Assembly (NCBI RefSeq): GCF_020567705.1 | Contig: NZ_JAJDJU010000001.1 | Span: 248,001-312,000 of the forward strand | Length of the DNA: 64,000 nt | From: Acidocella sp. KAb 2-4 | Lineage (GTDB): Bacteria > Pseudomonadota > Alphaproteobacteria > Acetobacterales > Acetobacteraceae | Reading direction: 5' to 3' | Shown: positions 27,395 to 36,125 of the stretch, piece by piece | Layout: every line of letters begins with the position of its first letter | How positions within the stretch are numbered: position 1 is the first letter of the stretch | Notes under the pieces: generated by a model | Databases searched by the model: none | The model's input: only the letters and a program-made list of their open reading frames with translations | What the model was told of the DNA's origin: nothing | Made by a program: the position numbers and the translations under genes

Positions 27395-28275
27395 CTCCGC
27401 GCCATCTGCCCGGCGCGGTGCAAGCGGTAATGCCGCCATTCGCGGTCGAGCGCGGCATTCACCTCGGCCCCGAACAGCACCACATAGGCCGAGATGTAGA
27501 ACCACATCATCAGGCCGATCAGCGCCCCCAGCGGCCCATAAACCACGCTGTAGGCGGCGAAATGCCCGACATACAGCCCAAACGCCCAAGAGGCGAGCAG
27601 CCACAGCACAGTGGCGATCGCCGCCCCCGGCGCCTGAAACACCCGCCCCGCCCCGGCCGGGCCGTAGCGGTAGAGTAGCCCCAGCGCCAGCGCCAGGAAC
27701 GCGACCATCACCACCGCGCCGATCAGCCCGACCAGCGCCGTCGCCGCGCCCGAGAGCCCCAGAAACGCCAGCGCCACCGGCAGGAAGACAAGAAACGCGA
27801 TCGCCAGGGCGGTGCCGATGATGGCGATCAGCGTCATCCCCAGCGCCACCAGCTGGAAGCGGATCAGCCCGCGCGTCTCGCGCTCATGGTAAGCCAGCGA
27901 CAGCGCGTTGAGCACCGATTTGGTGCCGGTTGAGGACGACCACAGGGAAATCCCCAGTGAGACCAGCAGGCTCAGCCCCAGCCCCTTGGCCGGCTGCGCC
28001 ACCACGCTCTGGATACGGTCCGAGATAAGCGAAAACGCGGCGGGCGGCATGAAACTTTGCAGGTAATGCAACTGCGGCTGCACGGTTTGCGGGTTATACA
28101 CCAGCCCGTAGAGCGAGATCAGCATGGTGATGGTGGGGAACAGCGCCAGCGTGGCGTAAAACGCGCAGCCCGCCGCCACCAGCGACACGCGCTGCGAGGC
28201 CGTCGCCCGCCCCGCCGAGAGCAGCGCGCGCCGCAGCAGCGGCCAATGCGCAAGGGAGATGAAACGCTCGGTCAT
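27391..28275 (-). CDS. YihY/BrkB family membrane protein
   Basis: A 294-residue inner-membrane protein with about six transmembrane helices. The family signature ASQRVSLVAAGCAFYATLAL is at residues 26-45, followed by GIGISLWSSSTG-like and YGPLGALIGLMMWFYISAY segments. The family was once called a ribonuclease BN; this was not upheld, and its members are membrane proteins of uncertain role, possibly transport. Its stop overlaps that of the LpxL-like gene by four bases. Confidence 0.85.
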   Translation of the reverse strand: MTERFISLAHWPLLRRALLSAGRATASQRVSLVAAGCAFYATLALFPTITMLISLYGLVYNPQTVQPQLHYLQSFMPPAAFSLISDRIQSVVAQPAKGLGLSLLVSLGISLWSSSTGTKSVLNALSLAYHERETRGLIRFQLVALGMTLIAIIGTALAIAFLVFLPVALAFLGLSGAATALVGLIGAVVMVAFLALALGLLYRYGPAGAGRVFQAPGAAIATVLWLLASWAFGLYVGHFAAYSVVYGPLGALIGLMMWFYISAYVVLFGAEVNAALDREWRHYRLHRAGQMARS

Positions 28276-28340
28276 CGCGCCCCGAATCTACGCGCTTCGC
28301 CGCGCCTGGCAAACCCGTCACGCGGCGGACATAAACCGCC

Positions 28341-29192
28341 TCAGCCTTCGAGCAGAAATGCCTTGATGCGCGCGATCGAGTCGGCATCCATCAGCGCCGG
28401 GGCGTGGCCGGCATCCTCCACCACATAGCCTTGCGCGCCGGTTTCCAGCATGCGCGCATAGGTCGGCTCGGTCAGCAAATCGCTCTCCCCGCCGCGGATC
28501 ACCAGCCGGGGCAGACGGATCATCTCCCAGAGCGGCCACATATCCACGTCGATCGGCACCGAGGCGAGCAGCGGCTCGACGATCTTCGGGTCGTAATGCA
28601 TGGCGAAGGCGCCTTCGCCCGTCTGGTCCAGCACCTGGCGGGCGGAGAACCGGGCCAGATGCGCCCATTGCGCATCGGTAAGCGGGCCGAAGGGGGCATG
28701 CACGAGCCGGAGATGCGCCTCCACCGCCGCCATCGAGACAAACCGCTCCGGCGCGGCGCTCAGATAATCGCGGATGCGCTTGAGCGACACCGCCGGAATA
28801 TGCGGACCGACATCGTTGAGCACCAGCCGGGTGAGCGGCGTGTTTTGCGTGCCGCCGAGCATCATGCCGCAAATGCCGCCGAGCGAAGTGCCCACCCACG
28901 CCACCGGCTTGTTGAGCTGCGCCAGCAGATGCCCGAGCGCCACCACATAGCTCGGCGGCTGATAGGCCATCGACTCGCTCAGCCATTCCGACTTCCCGCG
29001 CCCCGGCAGATCCGGGCAGATCACGTGGAAGCGCTCGGCCAGCGCCTCGGCCAGCGGGTCGAAATCGCGCCCCGTGCGGGTCAGCCCATGCACGCACACC
29101 ACGGCGGGCGCGGCGGGGTTGCCGAACTCGGTATAGGCCATCCTGAAGAACCGGGTACCGAACAGATACTCCACCGAACCAGACCGCGGCAT
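28341..29192 (-). CDS. alpha/beta hydrolase
   Basis: A 283-residue alpha/beta-hydrolase-fold enzyme. Seen are the oxyanion-hole motif VHGLTRTGRDF, the strand VICPDLPGRGKSEW and the nucleophile Ser103 in GTSLGG. A probable acid Asp lies in RGGESDLL, and the catalytic His in DAGHAPAL near the C-terminus. The substrate is unknown. It is divergent from the GT87 gene with 46 bases between starts. Confidence 0.87.
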   Translation of the reverse strand: MPRSGSVEYLFGTRFFRMAYTEFGNPAAPAVVCVHGLTRTGRDFDPLAEALAERFHVICPDLPGRGKSEWLSESMAYQPPSYVVALGHLLAQLNKPVAWVGTSLGGICGMMLGGTQNTPLTRLVLNDVGPHIPAVSLKRIRDYLSAAPERFVSMAAVEAHLRLVHAPFGPLTDAQWAHLARFSARQVLDQTGEGAFAMHYDPKIVEPLLASVPIDVDMWPLWEMIRLPRLVIRGGESDLLTEPTYARMLETGAQGYVVEDAGHAPALMDADSIARIKAFLLEG

Positions 29193-29238
29193 AGACCCTC
29201 CATCGACCGAACCTAAATCCTGGCTTAAGGCTTAGAAT

Positions 29239-30387
29239 ATGCCACCCGCCTCCACAACCAGCCCGGCGCGTCTGGCGCTCATCGCCGTGCTGGCGCTGTG
29301 CGGGGCGCTTAATGGCGTCACCCTGCTCTGGCTGCTGCTGCGCCAGCCGCATTTCAACGCCGATTTCCTGGGTTTCTGGTCCTATCCGCGCTTCGCCCCA
29401 CTGGCGCAAATCTACGACCCGCAGGCGATGGCGCGCTTCCAGCAGGCGCTCTATCCCGGCTTCAAGAGCTTCTACCCGTTCACCTACCCGCCGGATTTCC
29501 TCCTCGTCACCGGCTGGATGCGCGATTTCAGCCTCGGCGCGGCGCGCGATATCTGGACGGTCACCGGCCTCGCCGCCTTCCTCGCAGCGGGGCTCGCGCT
29601 GTTCCGGGGCCGGCCGCTGCCGGTGGTGGCGCTGCTGGCTAGCCCCGCGGCGCTGCTCTCGCTGGTGGCGGGGCAGACCGGCTTCTTCGCCGGGGCGCTG
29701 CTGCTGGGCGGGCTTGCATGGCTGCCCAGCAGCCCAGTGCTGGCGGGCATCGCCTTCGGCCTGCTTACGCTCAAGCCGCAAATGGGGTTGCTGCTCGCCG
29801 TGCTGCTGCTGGCGCGGGGCGCGTGGCGGGCGATCGCCGCCGCCAGCCTCACCGCGCTGGCGCTGGCGGCGCTCTCCTGCGCGCTGCTGCCGCCCGAGCT
29901 CTGGCGGCTCTGGCTGCACTCCCTGCCGCAGATCCAGCGCGATTACTTCGCGGGCGGCGTCAACCTCAACGTCATGATCACCCCGGCGGCGAATCTCGCG
30001 CATCTTGGCGTGCCCGTGCGCTTGCTCGGCGCGACCCAGGGGGTATGCACCCTGGCCGTGATCACTGTGATGGCGCTCATCGCCCGCCGGGCCGAATACA
30101 GCCTCGCCGTGGCGGCGCTGCTGGCCGGCACTTTCCTCGCCCAGCCGCATGCCTATGCCTATGATGCCGTCACCCTCCCCGCCGCGCTCGCGCTCTGTGC
30201 CCCGCCCCGCCCGGCGCCCTGGCAACTCGCCCTGGCGGCGGCGGTCTATCTGTCGCCACTGCTGCTGCTCACCCCGGCGGATGGCTGGTTTCTCTACGCC
30301 CCGCTGCTCGCCGTGTTGTTTGGCGCCATCGCCGCGGCGCCGCGTGCAAATTCCCTGTTGACGCGGCGGGGGGAAAGCCAAACATAG
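29239..30387 (+). CDS. DUF2029/GT87 family polyprenyl-phosphate-sugar glycosyltransferase-like membrane protein
   Basis: A 382-residue protein with about nine to ten hydrophobic helices. An early acidic motif FNADFLGFWSY (residues 39-49) would carry the catalytic Asp of GT-C enzymes of the GT87 type. A YPFTYPPDFLL loop and a TLKPQMGLLLAVLLL segment are also family features. GT87 members such as the mycobacterial mannosyltransferases use lipid-linked sugars on the periplasmic face. Donor and acceptor are unknown here. The bpt gene follows after seven bases. Confidence 0.75.
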   Translation: MPPASTTSPARLALIAVLALCGALNGVTLLWLLLRQPHFNADFLGFWSYPRFAPLAQIYDPQAMARFQQALYPGFKSFYPFTYPPDFLLVTGWMRDFSLGAARDIWTVTGLAAFLAAGLALFRGRPLPVVALLASPAALLSLVAGQTGFFAGALLLGGLAWLPSSPVLAGIAFGLLTLKPQMGLLLAVLLLARGAWRAIAAASLTALALAALSCALLPPELWRLWLHSLPQIQRDYFAGGVNLNVMITPAANLAHLGVPVRLLGATQGVCTLAVITVMALIARRAEYSLAVAALLAGTFLAQPHAYAYDAVTLPAALALCAPPRPAPWQLALAAAVYLSPLLLLTPADGWFLYAPLLAVLFGAIAAAPRANSLLTRRGESQT

Positions 30388-30394
30388 TCATGCA

Positions 30395-31156
30395 ATGAGC
30401 TTCAAGCCGCCCCGCCGCCCGCATTTCTTCTACACCACGGCGCCACTGCCATGCCCCTATGTGCCTGGGCGCATCGAGCGCAAGGTGGTGACGGAGCTGG
30501 CTGGCGTCTCCGCCGAAACCCTGCATGACCGGCTTTCGCGCGGCGGCTTCCGGCGCAGCCATAACATCGCCTATGCCCCGGTCTGCCCCGCCTGCTCGGC
30601 CTGCCTGCCCATCCGCATCCGCGCGGCGGATTTTACCCCCAACCGCACCCAGCGCCGCATCGCGCGGCTCAATGCCGATTTGCAGGTGCAGGAAATGCCG
30701 CCCCGCGCCACCGCCGAGCAATATCAGCTCTTCCAGGCCTATCAGCACGCCCGGCATGGCGAGGGCGACATGGCGGCGATGAGCTTTTACGACTACCGCG
30801 CCATGATCGAGGACACGCCGATCGAGACCTCGGTCCTCGAATTCCGCCTGCCGGACGGGCGGCTCGCCGGCGGCTGCCTCATCGACCGCGTCGGCGATGG
30901 GCTCTCCGCCGTGTATTCGTTCTTCGACACCGCGCTCGACGCCCGCTCGCTCGGCACCTACGCGGTGCTCTGGCTGGTCAGCCGCGCGGTGGAGCTGGGA
31001 CTGCCCTATGTGTATCTCGGCTACTGGGTCGCGGAGAGCCGCAAGATGGCCTACAAGGCCAAATTCCGCCCCAGCGAAGTGCTGCGCGGTGGCCATTGGA
31101 TGCCGTTGGCCGAGCCGCCGCGGATCACCCCGGCCAAGGCGCTGGCCGAGGCGTAG
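30395..31156 (+). CDS. bpt: aspartate/glutamate leucyl- or arginyl-tRNA-protein transferase (Bpt/Ate)
   Basis: A 253-residue cytosolic transferase of the bacterial N-degron pathway. It adds an amino acid from aminoacyl-tRNA to proteins with N-terminal Asp or Glu, marking them for ClpS/ClpAP. The N-terminal half has FFYTTAPLPCPYVPGRIERK and the cysteine cluster CPACSACLPIRI. The C-terminal GNAT-like half has YLGYWVAESRKMAYKAKF. The length and both halves fit Bpt; leucine versus arginine specificity cannot be read with certainty. Confidence 0.92.
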   Translation: MSFKPPRRPHFFYTTAPLPCPYVPGRIERKVVTELAGVSAETLHDRLSRGGFRRSHNIAYAPVCPACSACLPIRIRAADFTPNRTQRRIARLNADLQVQEMPPRATAEQYQLFQAYQHARHGEGDMAAMSFYDYRAMIEDTPIETSVLEFRLPDGRLAGGCLIDRVGDGLSAVYSFFDTALDARSLGTYAVLWLVSRAVELGLPYVYLGYWVAESRKMAYKAKFRPSEVLRGGHWMPLAEPPRITPAKALAEA

Positions 31157-31165
31157 CCCCCGCCG

Positions 31166-33052
31166 CTAAAACCCGAACATGTGATCGAACGAGAACCCGC
31201 CCTCGCCGTCATCCACGCCGTGGAAGCCGAACAGCCGGCAGGTGGTGTCGCGGATCAGCACATAGCCGCTCTCGCCCGCCGCACTCAGCTCAGCGGGGGA
31301 GAAATGCGCCGAGGGCCGCACCAGCGCCGAGCCGGAGCAGGCAATGGCGAGATTCTTGCGGCAAATCTGCCGCCCGGCGCCGTCATATAGCTCCAGCACG
31401 GTGGTGGAGTGTTCCAGCCACGGCCCCGAGGCCGGGTAGATCAGCACGCAGAAACTCTCCCGCCCGCCGAAGCCGAGCTTGAGGAATAGCCGCGTGGACA
31501 GCCCCGGCGGCTTACCGGTGTAGCTCTGCGGCTCGTTTTTATAGACCATCAGCGTGTTGAAGATATGCCCGCCGAAGCTGCTCTCCGCCGCGTGGCCGCT
31601 TTGCCGGTCCTCGAAGCGGAACAGCGCGTGCAGCCAGCCATTGGCCTCGCCGCCAAAGCGGAAATCATAGACCAGCTCGGCATGGCCGCCCTCGGGCAGC
31701 GCGCCTTCGGGCAGCATGTCGTCGAGGTCGAAGGCGCAATCATGCTTGCGCGGCAGCACGCCGAAATAATGCTCGCCCAGCTTGCTGCCATCGGGGGCGA
31801 ACACATCCAGCCTCAGCGGCGTGTTCTCCTCCGCAACCGCCATCGGCGTGGGCAGCACGATGGTGCGGAACCGCCCGCGCGGCAGCACCGGGAAGGGCAG
31901 CAGATAGCCGCGCCCCATCTCGGGGGACAGCGCCTTCAGCCCGGCATCGGACTTGAGGTCGGCGCGCTCGACATTCACATGCGCGATGCGCGTGCGCCCG
32001 CCGCGCGCCACCTCATAGCGTGGACGCACCACATGCCGCCCGGCCAAAACCTCAAGCTGCGCCGGCCATTTCAGGTCGGGGAACAGCGCCGCCACATCTA
32101 GCGCCAGCGTGGCGAAGGGCGGGATCTCGGTATCCAGCGCCACCGGCTTGCCCTCGCCCATGCGGTCGAGCGCCACCCCGCCCGCCGGAATGGCGACGGC
32201 ATGGCTGTTTTGCAGCCACAGGATCACCCGCTCATCCGCGCCCGGCGCGGGCAGCCCGGCGAAGCGCTCCGAGGGCCAGGCATTGGCGTCATGCGTGCAG
32301 GAGAGCGAAGGCCCGCCATCGGTGGCATAAGTGTCCAGCGCGTATTTCACCACGTCATGTCCGGCGATGCCGGTGGCGTGGATGAATAACTGCCCGGTAA
32401 ACGGCCCCAGCCCGAAACGCGCGCGCACGGTCTGGCTGTCGATGACATGCCCGCCCGGGCCGATCGGCGCGTCATCGGTCCATTCCGCCAGCACCTCGCC
32501 GCCCTGGCCGAACAGAATGTGCCTGAAGCGCACCTGATGCGCCCCATACCCGGCCCAGTAATTGGCCGTGGTCAAGCGGGTGGCGAAATGCCCGTCATCG
32601 CGGAAGAACACGAAATTGGTCGCGAAATTGCGCGCGTCCAGATAGCGCTCGGGCGCGCTCAGCCATTCGGCGGGCAGCTTCACCTCGTCCAGCGTGATCA
32701 CCCGCGCCCCAGCCGGAATGAACCGCCCCAGCCGCTCGGCCACGCGCGGCGCGTCAAACGCCGCGATCAGCACGGTCTGCACCTGCGCGCCGGGCAGCGC
32801 CGTCAGTGGCCTCGCCTCGTGCCCGCCGCGCCTCCGGCCCAGGGCCAGCACGTCCTGCACATACACGCCCTCGACGTTGAAATCAGGGCAGAGCGCCAGC
32901 AGCGGGGCGGCGAAACCCTCGGTATCCACCACCGCCACCCTGCCGATATGCCGCGCCAGCCCCGCCAGAGCCCGCGCCGCCAGCGGATGCGCCAGCGCCT
33001 TGTAAACGGTGTTGCCGCCACGGACGTTATCGAAGGTCTCAATATCCAGCAT
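31166..33052 (-). CDS. uncharacterised 628-residue protein coupled to ELM1-like gene
   Basis: I do not recognise a characterised family. The first 110 residues look like a Rossmann-type alpha/beta part (IGRVAVVDTEGFAAPLLALC, VQTVLIAAFDAPRVAERL, RVITLDEVKLP). The rest is rich in beta strands, like repeated sandwich domains, and has no signal peptide or membrane helix. The ATG at 33052 is preceded by GAGG at good spacing. A GTG at 33064 overlaps the upstream stop and is an alternative. The ELM1-like gene lies directly upstream on the same strand, so the two are co-expressed. Codon use is like that of the neighbours. Confidence 0.75.
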   Translation of the reverse strand: MLDIETFDNVRGGNTVYKALAHPLAARALAGLARHIGRVAVVDTEGFAAPLLALCPDFNVEGVYVQDVLALGRRRGGHEARPLTALPGAQVQTVLIAAFDAPRVAERLGRFIPAGARVITLDEVKLPAEWLSAPERYLDARNFATNFVFFRDDGHFATRLTTANYWAGYGAHQVRFRHILFGQGGEVLAEWTDDAPIGPGGHVIDSQTVRARFGLGPFTGQLFIHATGIAGHDVVKYALDTYATDGGPSLSCTHDANAWPSERFAGLPAPGADERVILWLQNSHAVAIPAGGVALDRMGEGKPVALDTEIPPFATLALDVAALFPDLKWPAQLEVLAGRHVVRPRYEVARGGRTRIAHVNVERADLKSDAGLKALSPEMGRGYLLPFPVLPRGRFRTIVLPTPMAVAEENTPLRLDVFAPDGSKLGEHYFGVLPRKHDCAFDLDDMLPEGALPEGGHAELVYDFRFGGEANGWLHALFRFEDRQSGHAAESSFGGHIFNTLMVYKNEPQSYTGKPPGLSTRLFLKLGFGGRESFCVLIYPASGPWLEHSTTVLELYDGAGRQICRKNLAIACSGSALVRPSAHFSPAELSAAGESGYVLIRDTTCRLFGFHGVDDGEGGFSFDHMFGF

Positions 33053-33060
33053 TTCTTGCC

Positions 33061-33987
33061 TCACAGCCCTAGACGGCGGCGCAGCTCCGCCCCGGCTTCT
33101 GCCGTATCATCCAGCGGCGCGGTGTTCCATAGCTCCAGCCGCCCGGCGAAGTCGCGCACGCGGCCATCGCGCGCCAGCGCGTCCATGAATGCACCGATGC
33201 GCGCCGATTTGCCGGGCAGGCGCACCAGATACACCGGCACATGCGTCGCCACCGCCTCCGAGACCATCGACACCGAATCGGCGGTGACGACCACCGCGTC
33301 GGCGCAGGCGAGCATGCCGAAATACGGGTTCTCGCCGGAAAAATCCCAGATCCACGCCCCCAACGGCTCCAGCGCCGCGCGCAAGATGGCGATCACCTCC
33401 GGCGCGGTGCGGCGCGAGGGGGTGATGAGCAGTCCGGCCTCGCGCGCCACCTGGGCGAGTTGCGCAGCCAAGGCATGGGCCTGTGCGGCCTCAAACCGGT
33501 AGCGCCCGTTGGAGCCGCCCAACAGCACCGCCACCAGCGGGCGGCGATAGTCCGCGAAGCGCGCCGCCCAATGCTCCCGCTCCGCCGCGAGCCGCGCCTG
33601 GGTAACCCGGTGCAGCGCCGTGCGGGTGACGATCACATTCGGCCCCGAGATGCCGTCATGCCGCGCGGCCAGCACGGCGTCGAATTTTTCCAGCGCCATG
33701 CGCGGATGCTGGATCGCCACCGCCCGCACATCCTTGCGCCGCAGCGCTGCGGCCACCCGCGCCCCGGCCCCGCCCGCGCCCATCACCACCGGCGGCAGCG
33801 GCGTGGCGAAGGCATCCGCCTCCACCGCCAGGCGCGGGTTGAACCACAGGCTGGTGGGAATCCTGTCCCACGGTTTGCGGAAGCGCAGCGTGCGCAGATC
33901 TGGCGTCAGCCCGGCGGCCTCGGCCAGGCCCAGCGCCTGGTTCCGCAGCCCGGCGATGTCGGTGCAGAACAATCTCACAATCTCCAT
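33061..33987 (-). CDS. ELM1 family (DUF1022) protein
   Basis: A 308-residue protein of the bacterial ELM1 group, homologous to the plant mitochondrial fission factor ELM1, with a fold resembling GT-B glycosyltransferases. The N-terminal GLRNQALGLAEAAGL comes first. Then come the AVLLGGSNGRYRF, LLITPSRRTAPEV and DAVVVTADSVSMVSEAVATHVPVYL segments, the last being the nucleotide-sugar-like site. ATG 33987 gives the usual start; a longer frame adds nine basic residues. Its biochemical role in bacteria is not established. It is transcribed into the uncharacterised gene described above and is divergent from a deacylase. Confidence 0.8.
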   Translation of the reverse strand: MEIVRLFCTDIAGLRNQALGLAEAAGLTPDLRTLRFRKPWDRIPTSLWFNPRLAVEADAFATPLPPVVMGAGGAGARVAAALRRKDVRAVAIQHPRMALEKFDAVLAARHDGISGPNVIVTRTALHRVTQARLAAEREHWAARFADYRRPLVAVLLGGSNGRYRFEAAQAHALAAQLAQVAREAGLLITPSRRTAPEVIAILRAALEPLGAWIWDFSGENPYFGMLACADAVVVTADSVSMVSEAVATHVPVYLVRLPGKSARIGAFMDALARDGRVRDFAGRLELWNTAPLDDTAEAGAELRRRLGL

Positions 33988-34067
33988 GCTCCGGCTTTGG
34001 CGGCGCCACGGCACGGCGTCAACCCGCGTGGATTGCGCCGCCCGCCAACCAAGCTACACTGGCGGAC

Positions 34068-35060
34068 ATGAATGCCGGTCCCTCGCGCGAGCCGCTGCCG
34101 ACAAACACGACCCCCGCCGGGCTGCCGGATTTCCCCATGGAGATCGCGCCGCCCGACCTTGCCCCGTTCATCGCCGGCAATACCGGCATCCCCGGCTTCA
34201 CCTTGCGCGATTCAGGAGCGCCCGGCCCGCATGTGGTGATGGTCTCGCTGATTCACGGCAATGAATTCGCCGGGGCGATCGCCCTGGCCGAGTTGCTGCG
34301 CGATGGCTTCACGCCGCTGCGCGGGCGACTGACCATCGGCTTCGCCAATCTCGCCGCCTTCGCCCGGTTCGACCCCGCCAACCCGCTCACCTCGCGCTAT
34401 GTCGAGGAAGACCTCAACCGCGTGTGGGACGATTACCAGCTCTTCGGCGTGCGCCGCTCGGTGGAGCTGGCCCGCGCGCGCGAGATGCGCCCGGTGATCG
34501 ACAGCGCCGATCTGCTGCTCGACCTGCATACCATGCTCTGGCCCTCCGAGCCGCTGCTGCTCTGCGGCGCGGGCGCGCGCGGGCGGGCGCTGGCCCTGGC
34601 CGTGGGCACCCCAGACCTGGTGGTGGCCGATGCCGGGCATGCTGGCGGCAAGAGGCTGATCGATTACGGCCGCTTCACCGAGGGCGCCGAGCAAAAAGCC
34701 GCCTGCGTGCTGGCCGAAACCGGCGAGCATTGGACGCAAAGCGCCGTAGCCCAGAGCCGCGCCACCATCCGCGCCATGCTGCGCCATGCGGGGATGCTGG
34801 CGGGCGGCGCGTCGGCGGCGCATCCGCGCTTGGCCGAGGTGGTGCGCACCATCACCGCGCGCACCAATCGCTTCCGGTTCACCCGCGCCTGGCGCGGCGG
34901 CGAGATCATCGCGCGCGCCGGCACCGTGATCGCGCATGACGGCGACACGCCCATCGCCACGCCCGAGGATGAGCTGATGCTGGTGCTGCCCAGCCTGAAG
35001 GTCTCGCACGGGCATACGGCCGTGCGCCTGGCGCGGGTGAAGGCGCCGCCCGTTTTGTAA
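34068..35060 (+). CDS. succinylglutamate desuccinylase/aspartoacylase family zinc hydrolase
   Basis: A 330-residue zinc carboxypeptidase-like deacylase. Zinc ligands are His63 and Glu66 in HGNE and His154 in LLDLHTM. Glu217 in AETGEHW is the probable general base. The C-terminal beta domain from about residue 260 is typical. Relatives remove acyl groups from N-acylated amino acids or diamines such as acyl-diaminobutyrate; the substrate is unknown here. The ATG is the first in frame. The stop lies in a short gap that also holds intergenic repeat copy 2. Confidence 0.83.
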   Translation: MNAGPSREPLPTNTTPAGLPDFPMEIAPPDLAPFIAGNTGIPGFTLRDSGAPGPHVVMVSLIHGNEFAGAIALAELLRDGFTPLRGRLTIGFANLAAFARFDPANPLTSRYVEEDLNRVWDDYQLFGVRRSVELARAREMRPVIDSADLLLDLHTMLWPSEPLLLCGAGARGRALALAVGTPDLVVADAGHAGGKRLIDYGRFTEGAEQKAACVLAETGEHWTQSAVAQSRATIRAMLRHAGMLAGGASAAHPRLAEVVRTITARTNRFRFTRAWRGGEIIARAGTVIAHDGDTPIATPEDELMLVLPSLKVSHGHTAVRLARVKAPPVL

Positions 35061-35071
35061 ACAAGCGGCGC

Positions 35072-35084
35072 CCAAAAACCTTTT
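35072..35084. repeat. intergenic repeat copy 2 (CCCAAAAACCTTT)
   Basis: The second copy of the 13-base sequence found at 21201-21213. It lies in the 39-base gap between the convergent deacylase and alcohol dehydrogenase genes and is followed by TATTTTCG. Its repeated use at convergent 3' ends suggests a transcription-ending or structural role, but this rests on only two copies. Confidence 0.5.
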
Positions 35085-35099
35085 ATTTTCGAAACGTCA

Positions 35100-36107
35100 T
35101 TAAAACTCCAGGCAGATCTTGCCGAAATGCTTGCCCGACATCTCATGCCGGAAGGCCCCGGCGATGTCGTCGAGCGGGAAGACGCTGTCGATCACCGGGC
35201 GGATGCCGGTGGCCTCCAGCCCGCGCACCATCTCCATCTGCTGGCGGCGGCTGCCGACGATGATGCCCTGCAACTTCGCCTGCTTGGCCATCAGCGACGC
35301 CGTCGGGATCTCGCCGCTGCGCCCGGTCAACACACCGATCAGCGAGATATGCCCGCCGATCCGGACTGCCGCCACCGATTGCGGCAGCGTGCCCGGCCCG
35401 CCAACCTCCACCACATGATCCACCCCGCGTCCGCTGGTGATCTCACGCACGGCGCGCCCCCATTCCGGCGTCGTCTTGTAGTTGATGGTATGCGCCGCGC
35501 CCATGCCGCGCAGCCGCTCCAGCTTGGCGTCGGAGGACGAGGTGGCGATCACCTCCGCACCCATGGCGCGGGCGAGTTGCAGGGCGAAGATCGAAACCCC
35601 GCCGGTGCCCAGCACCAGCACCGTATCGCCCGCCTTCAGCCCGCCTTCCACCACCAGCGCGCGCCAAGCGGTCAGCCCCGCCGTGGTTAGCGTCGCCGCC
35701 TCGGCATGGCTCCAGCCGCGTGGGGCATAGGTGAAAAACGCCGCGGGCAGGGTCACGCGCTCGCGGGCATAGCCGTCCACGCCGTCACCCGGCACGGTGG
35801 CGAAATTGCCGACCAGCGGCGCGCCATCCAGCCAATGTGGAAAGAAGGTGGTGACGACATGATCGCCCGGCTTGAACTCGGCCACCCCAGCGCCCACGGC
35901 CTCGACCACCCCGGCGCCATCGGCCATCGGGATGCGCCCCTCGGGCGTGGGGATGTAGCCCATCGCCACCGCGAAATCGTGATAATTGAGCGAGCTGGCT
36001 TGCAGGCGGACCTGGATCTCCCCCGCCCCTGGCGGCGGCGGTTCGGGCATCTCCACGATGGCGAGATTGTCGAGCCCGGCGGGGTGCTTGATCCTGATGG
36101 CTTTCAT
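35100..36107 (-). CDS. MDR superfamily NAD(P)-dependent alcohol dehydrogenase/quinone oxidoreductase-like
   Basis: A 335-residue medium-chain dehydrogenase. The GroES-like N-terminal domain has SSLNYHDFAVAMG and the GAGVVEAVG turn. The Rossmann domain has VLVLGTGGVSIFALQLARAM near residues 163-182. The catalytic zinc Cys of classical alcohol dehydrogenases is not evident in the first domain (NYHD replaces the CxxD region), so it is closer to zinc-free quinone oxidoreductase-like members. The substrate is unknown. It follows the IMPase gene on the same strand with an 18-base gap. Confidence 0.85.
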   Translation of the reverse strand: MKAIRIKHPAGLDNLAIVEMPEPPPPGAGEIQVRLQASSLNYHDFAVAMGYIPTPEGRIPMADGAGVVEAVGAGVAEFKPGDHVVTTFFPHWLDGAPLVGNFATVPGDGVDGYARERVTLPAAFFTYAPRGWSHAEAATLTTAGLTAWRALVVEGGLKAGDTVLVLGTGGVSIFALQLARAMGAEVIATSSSDAKLERLRGMGAAHTINYKTTPEWGRAVREITSGRGVDHVVEVGGPGTLPQSVAAVRIGGHISLIGVLTGRSGEIPTASLMAKQAKLQGIIVGSRRQQMEMVRGLEATGIRPVIDSVFPLDDIAGAFRHEMSGKHFGKICLEF

Positions 36108-36125
36108 TGGTCCTCCCTTGAGTGT

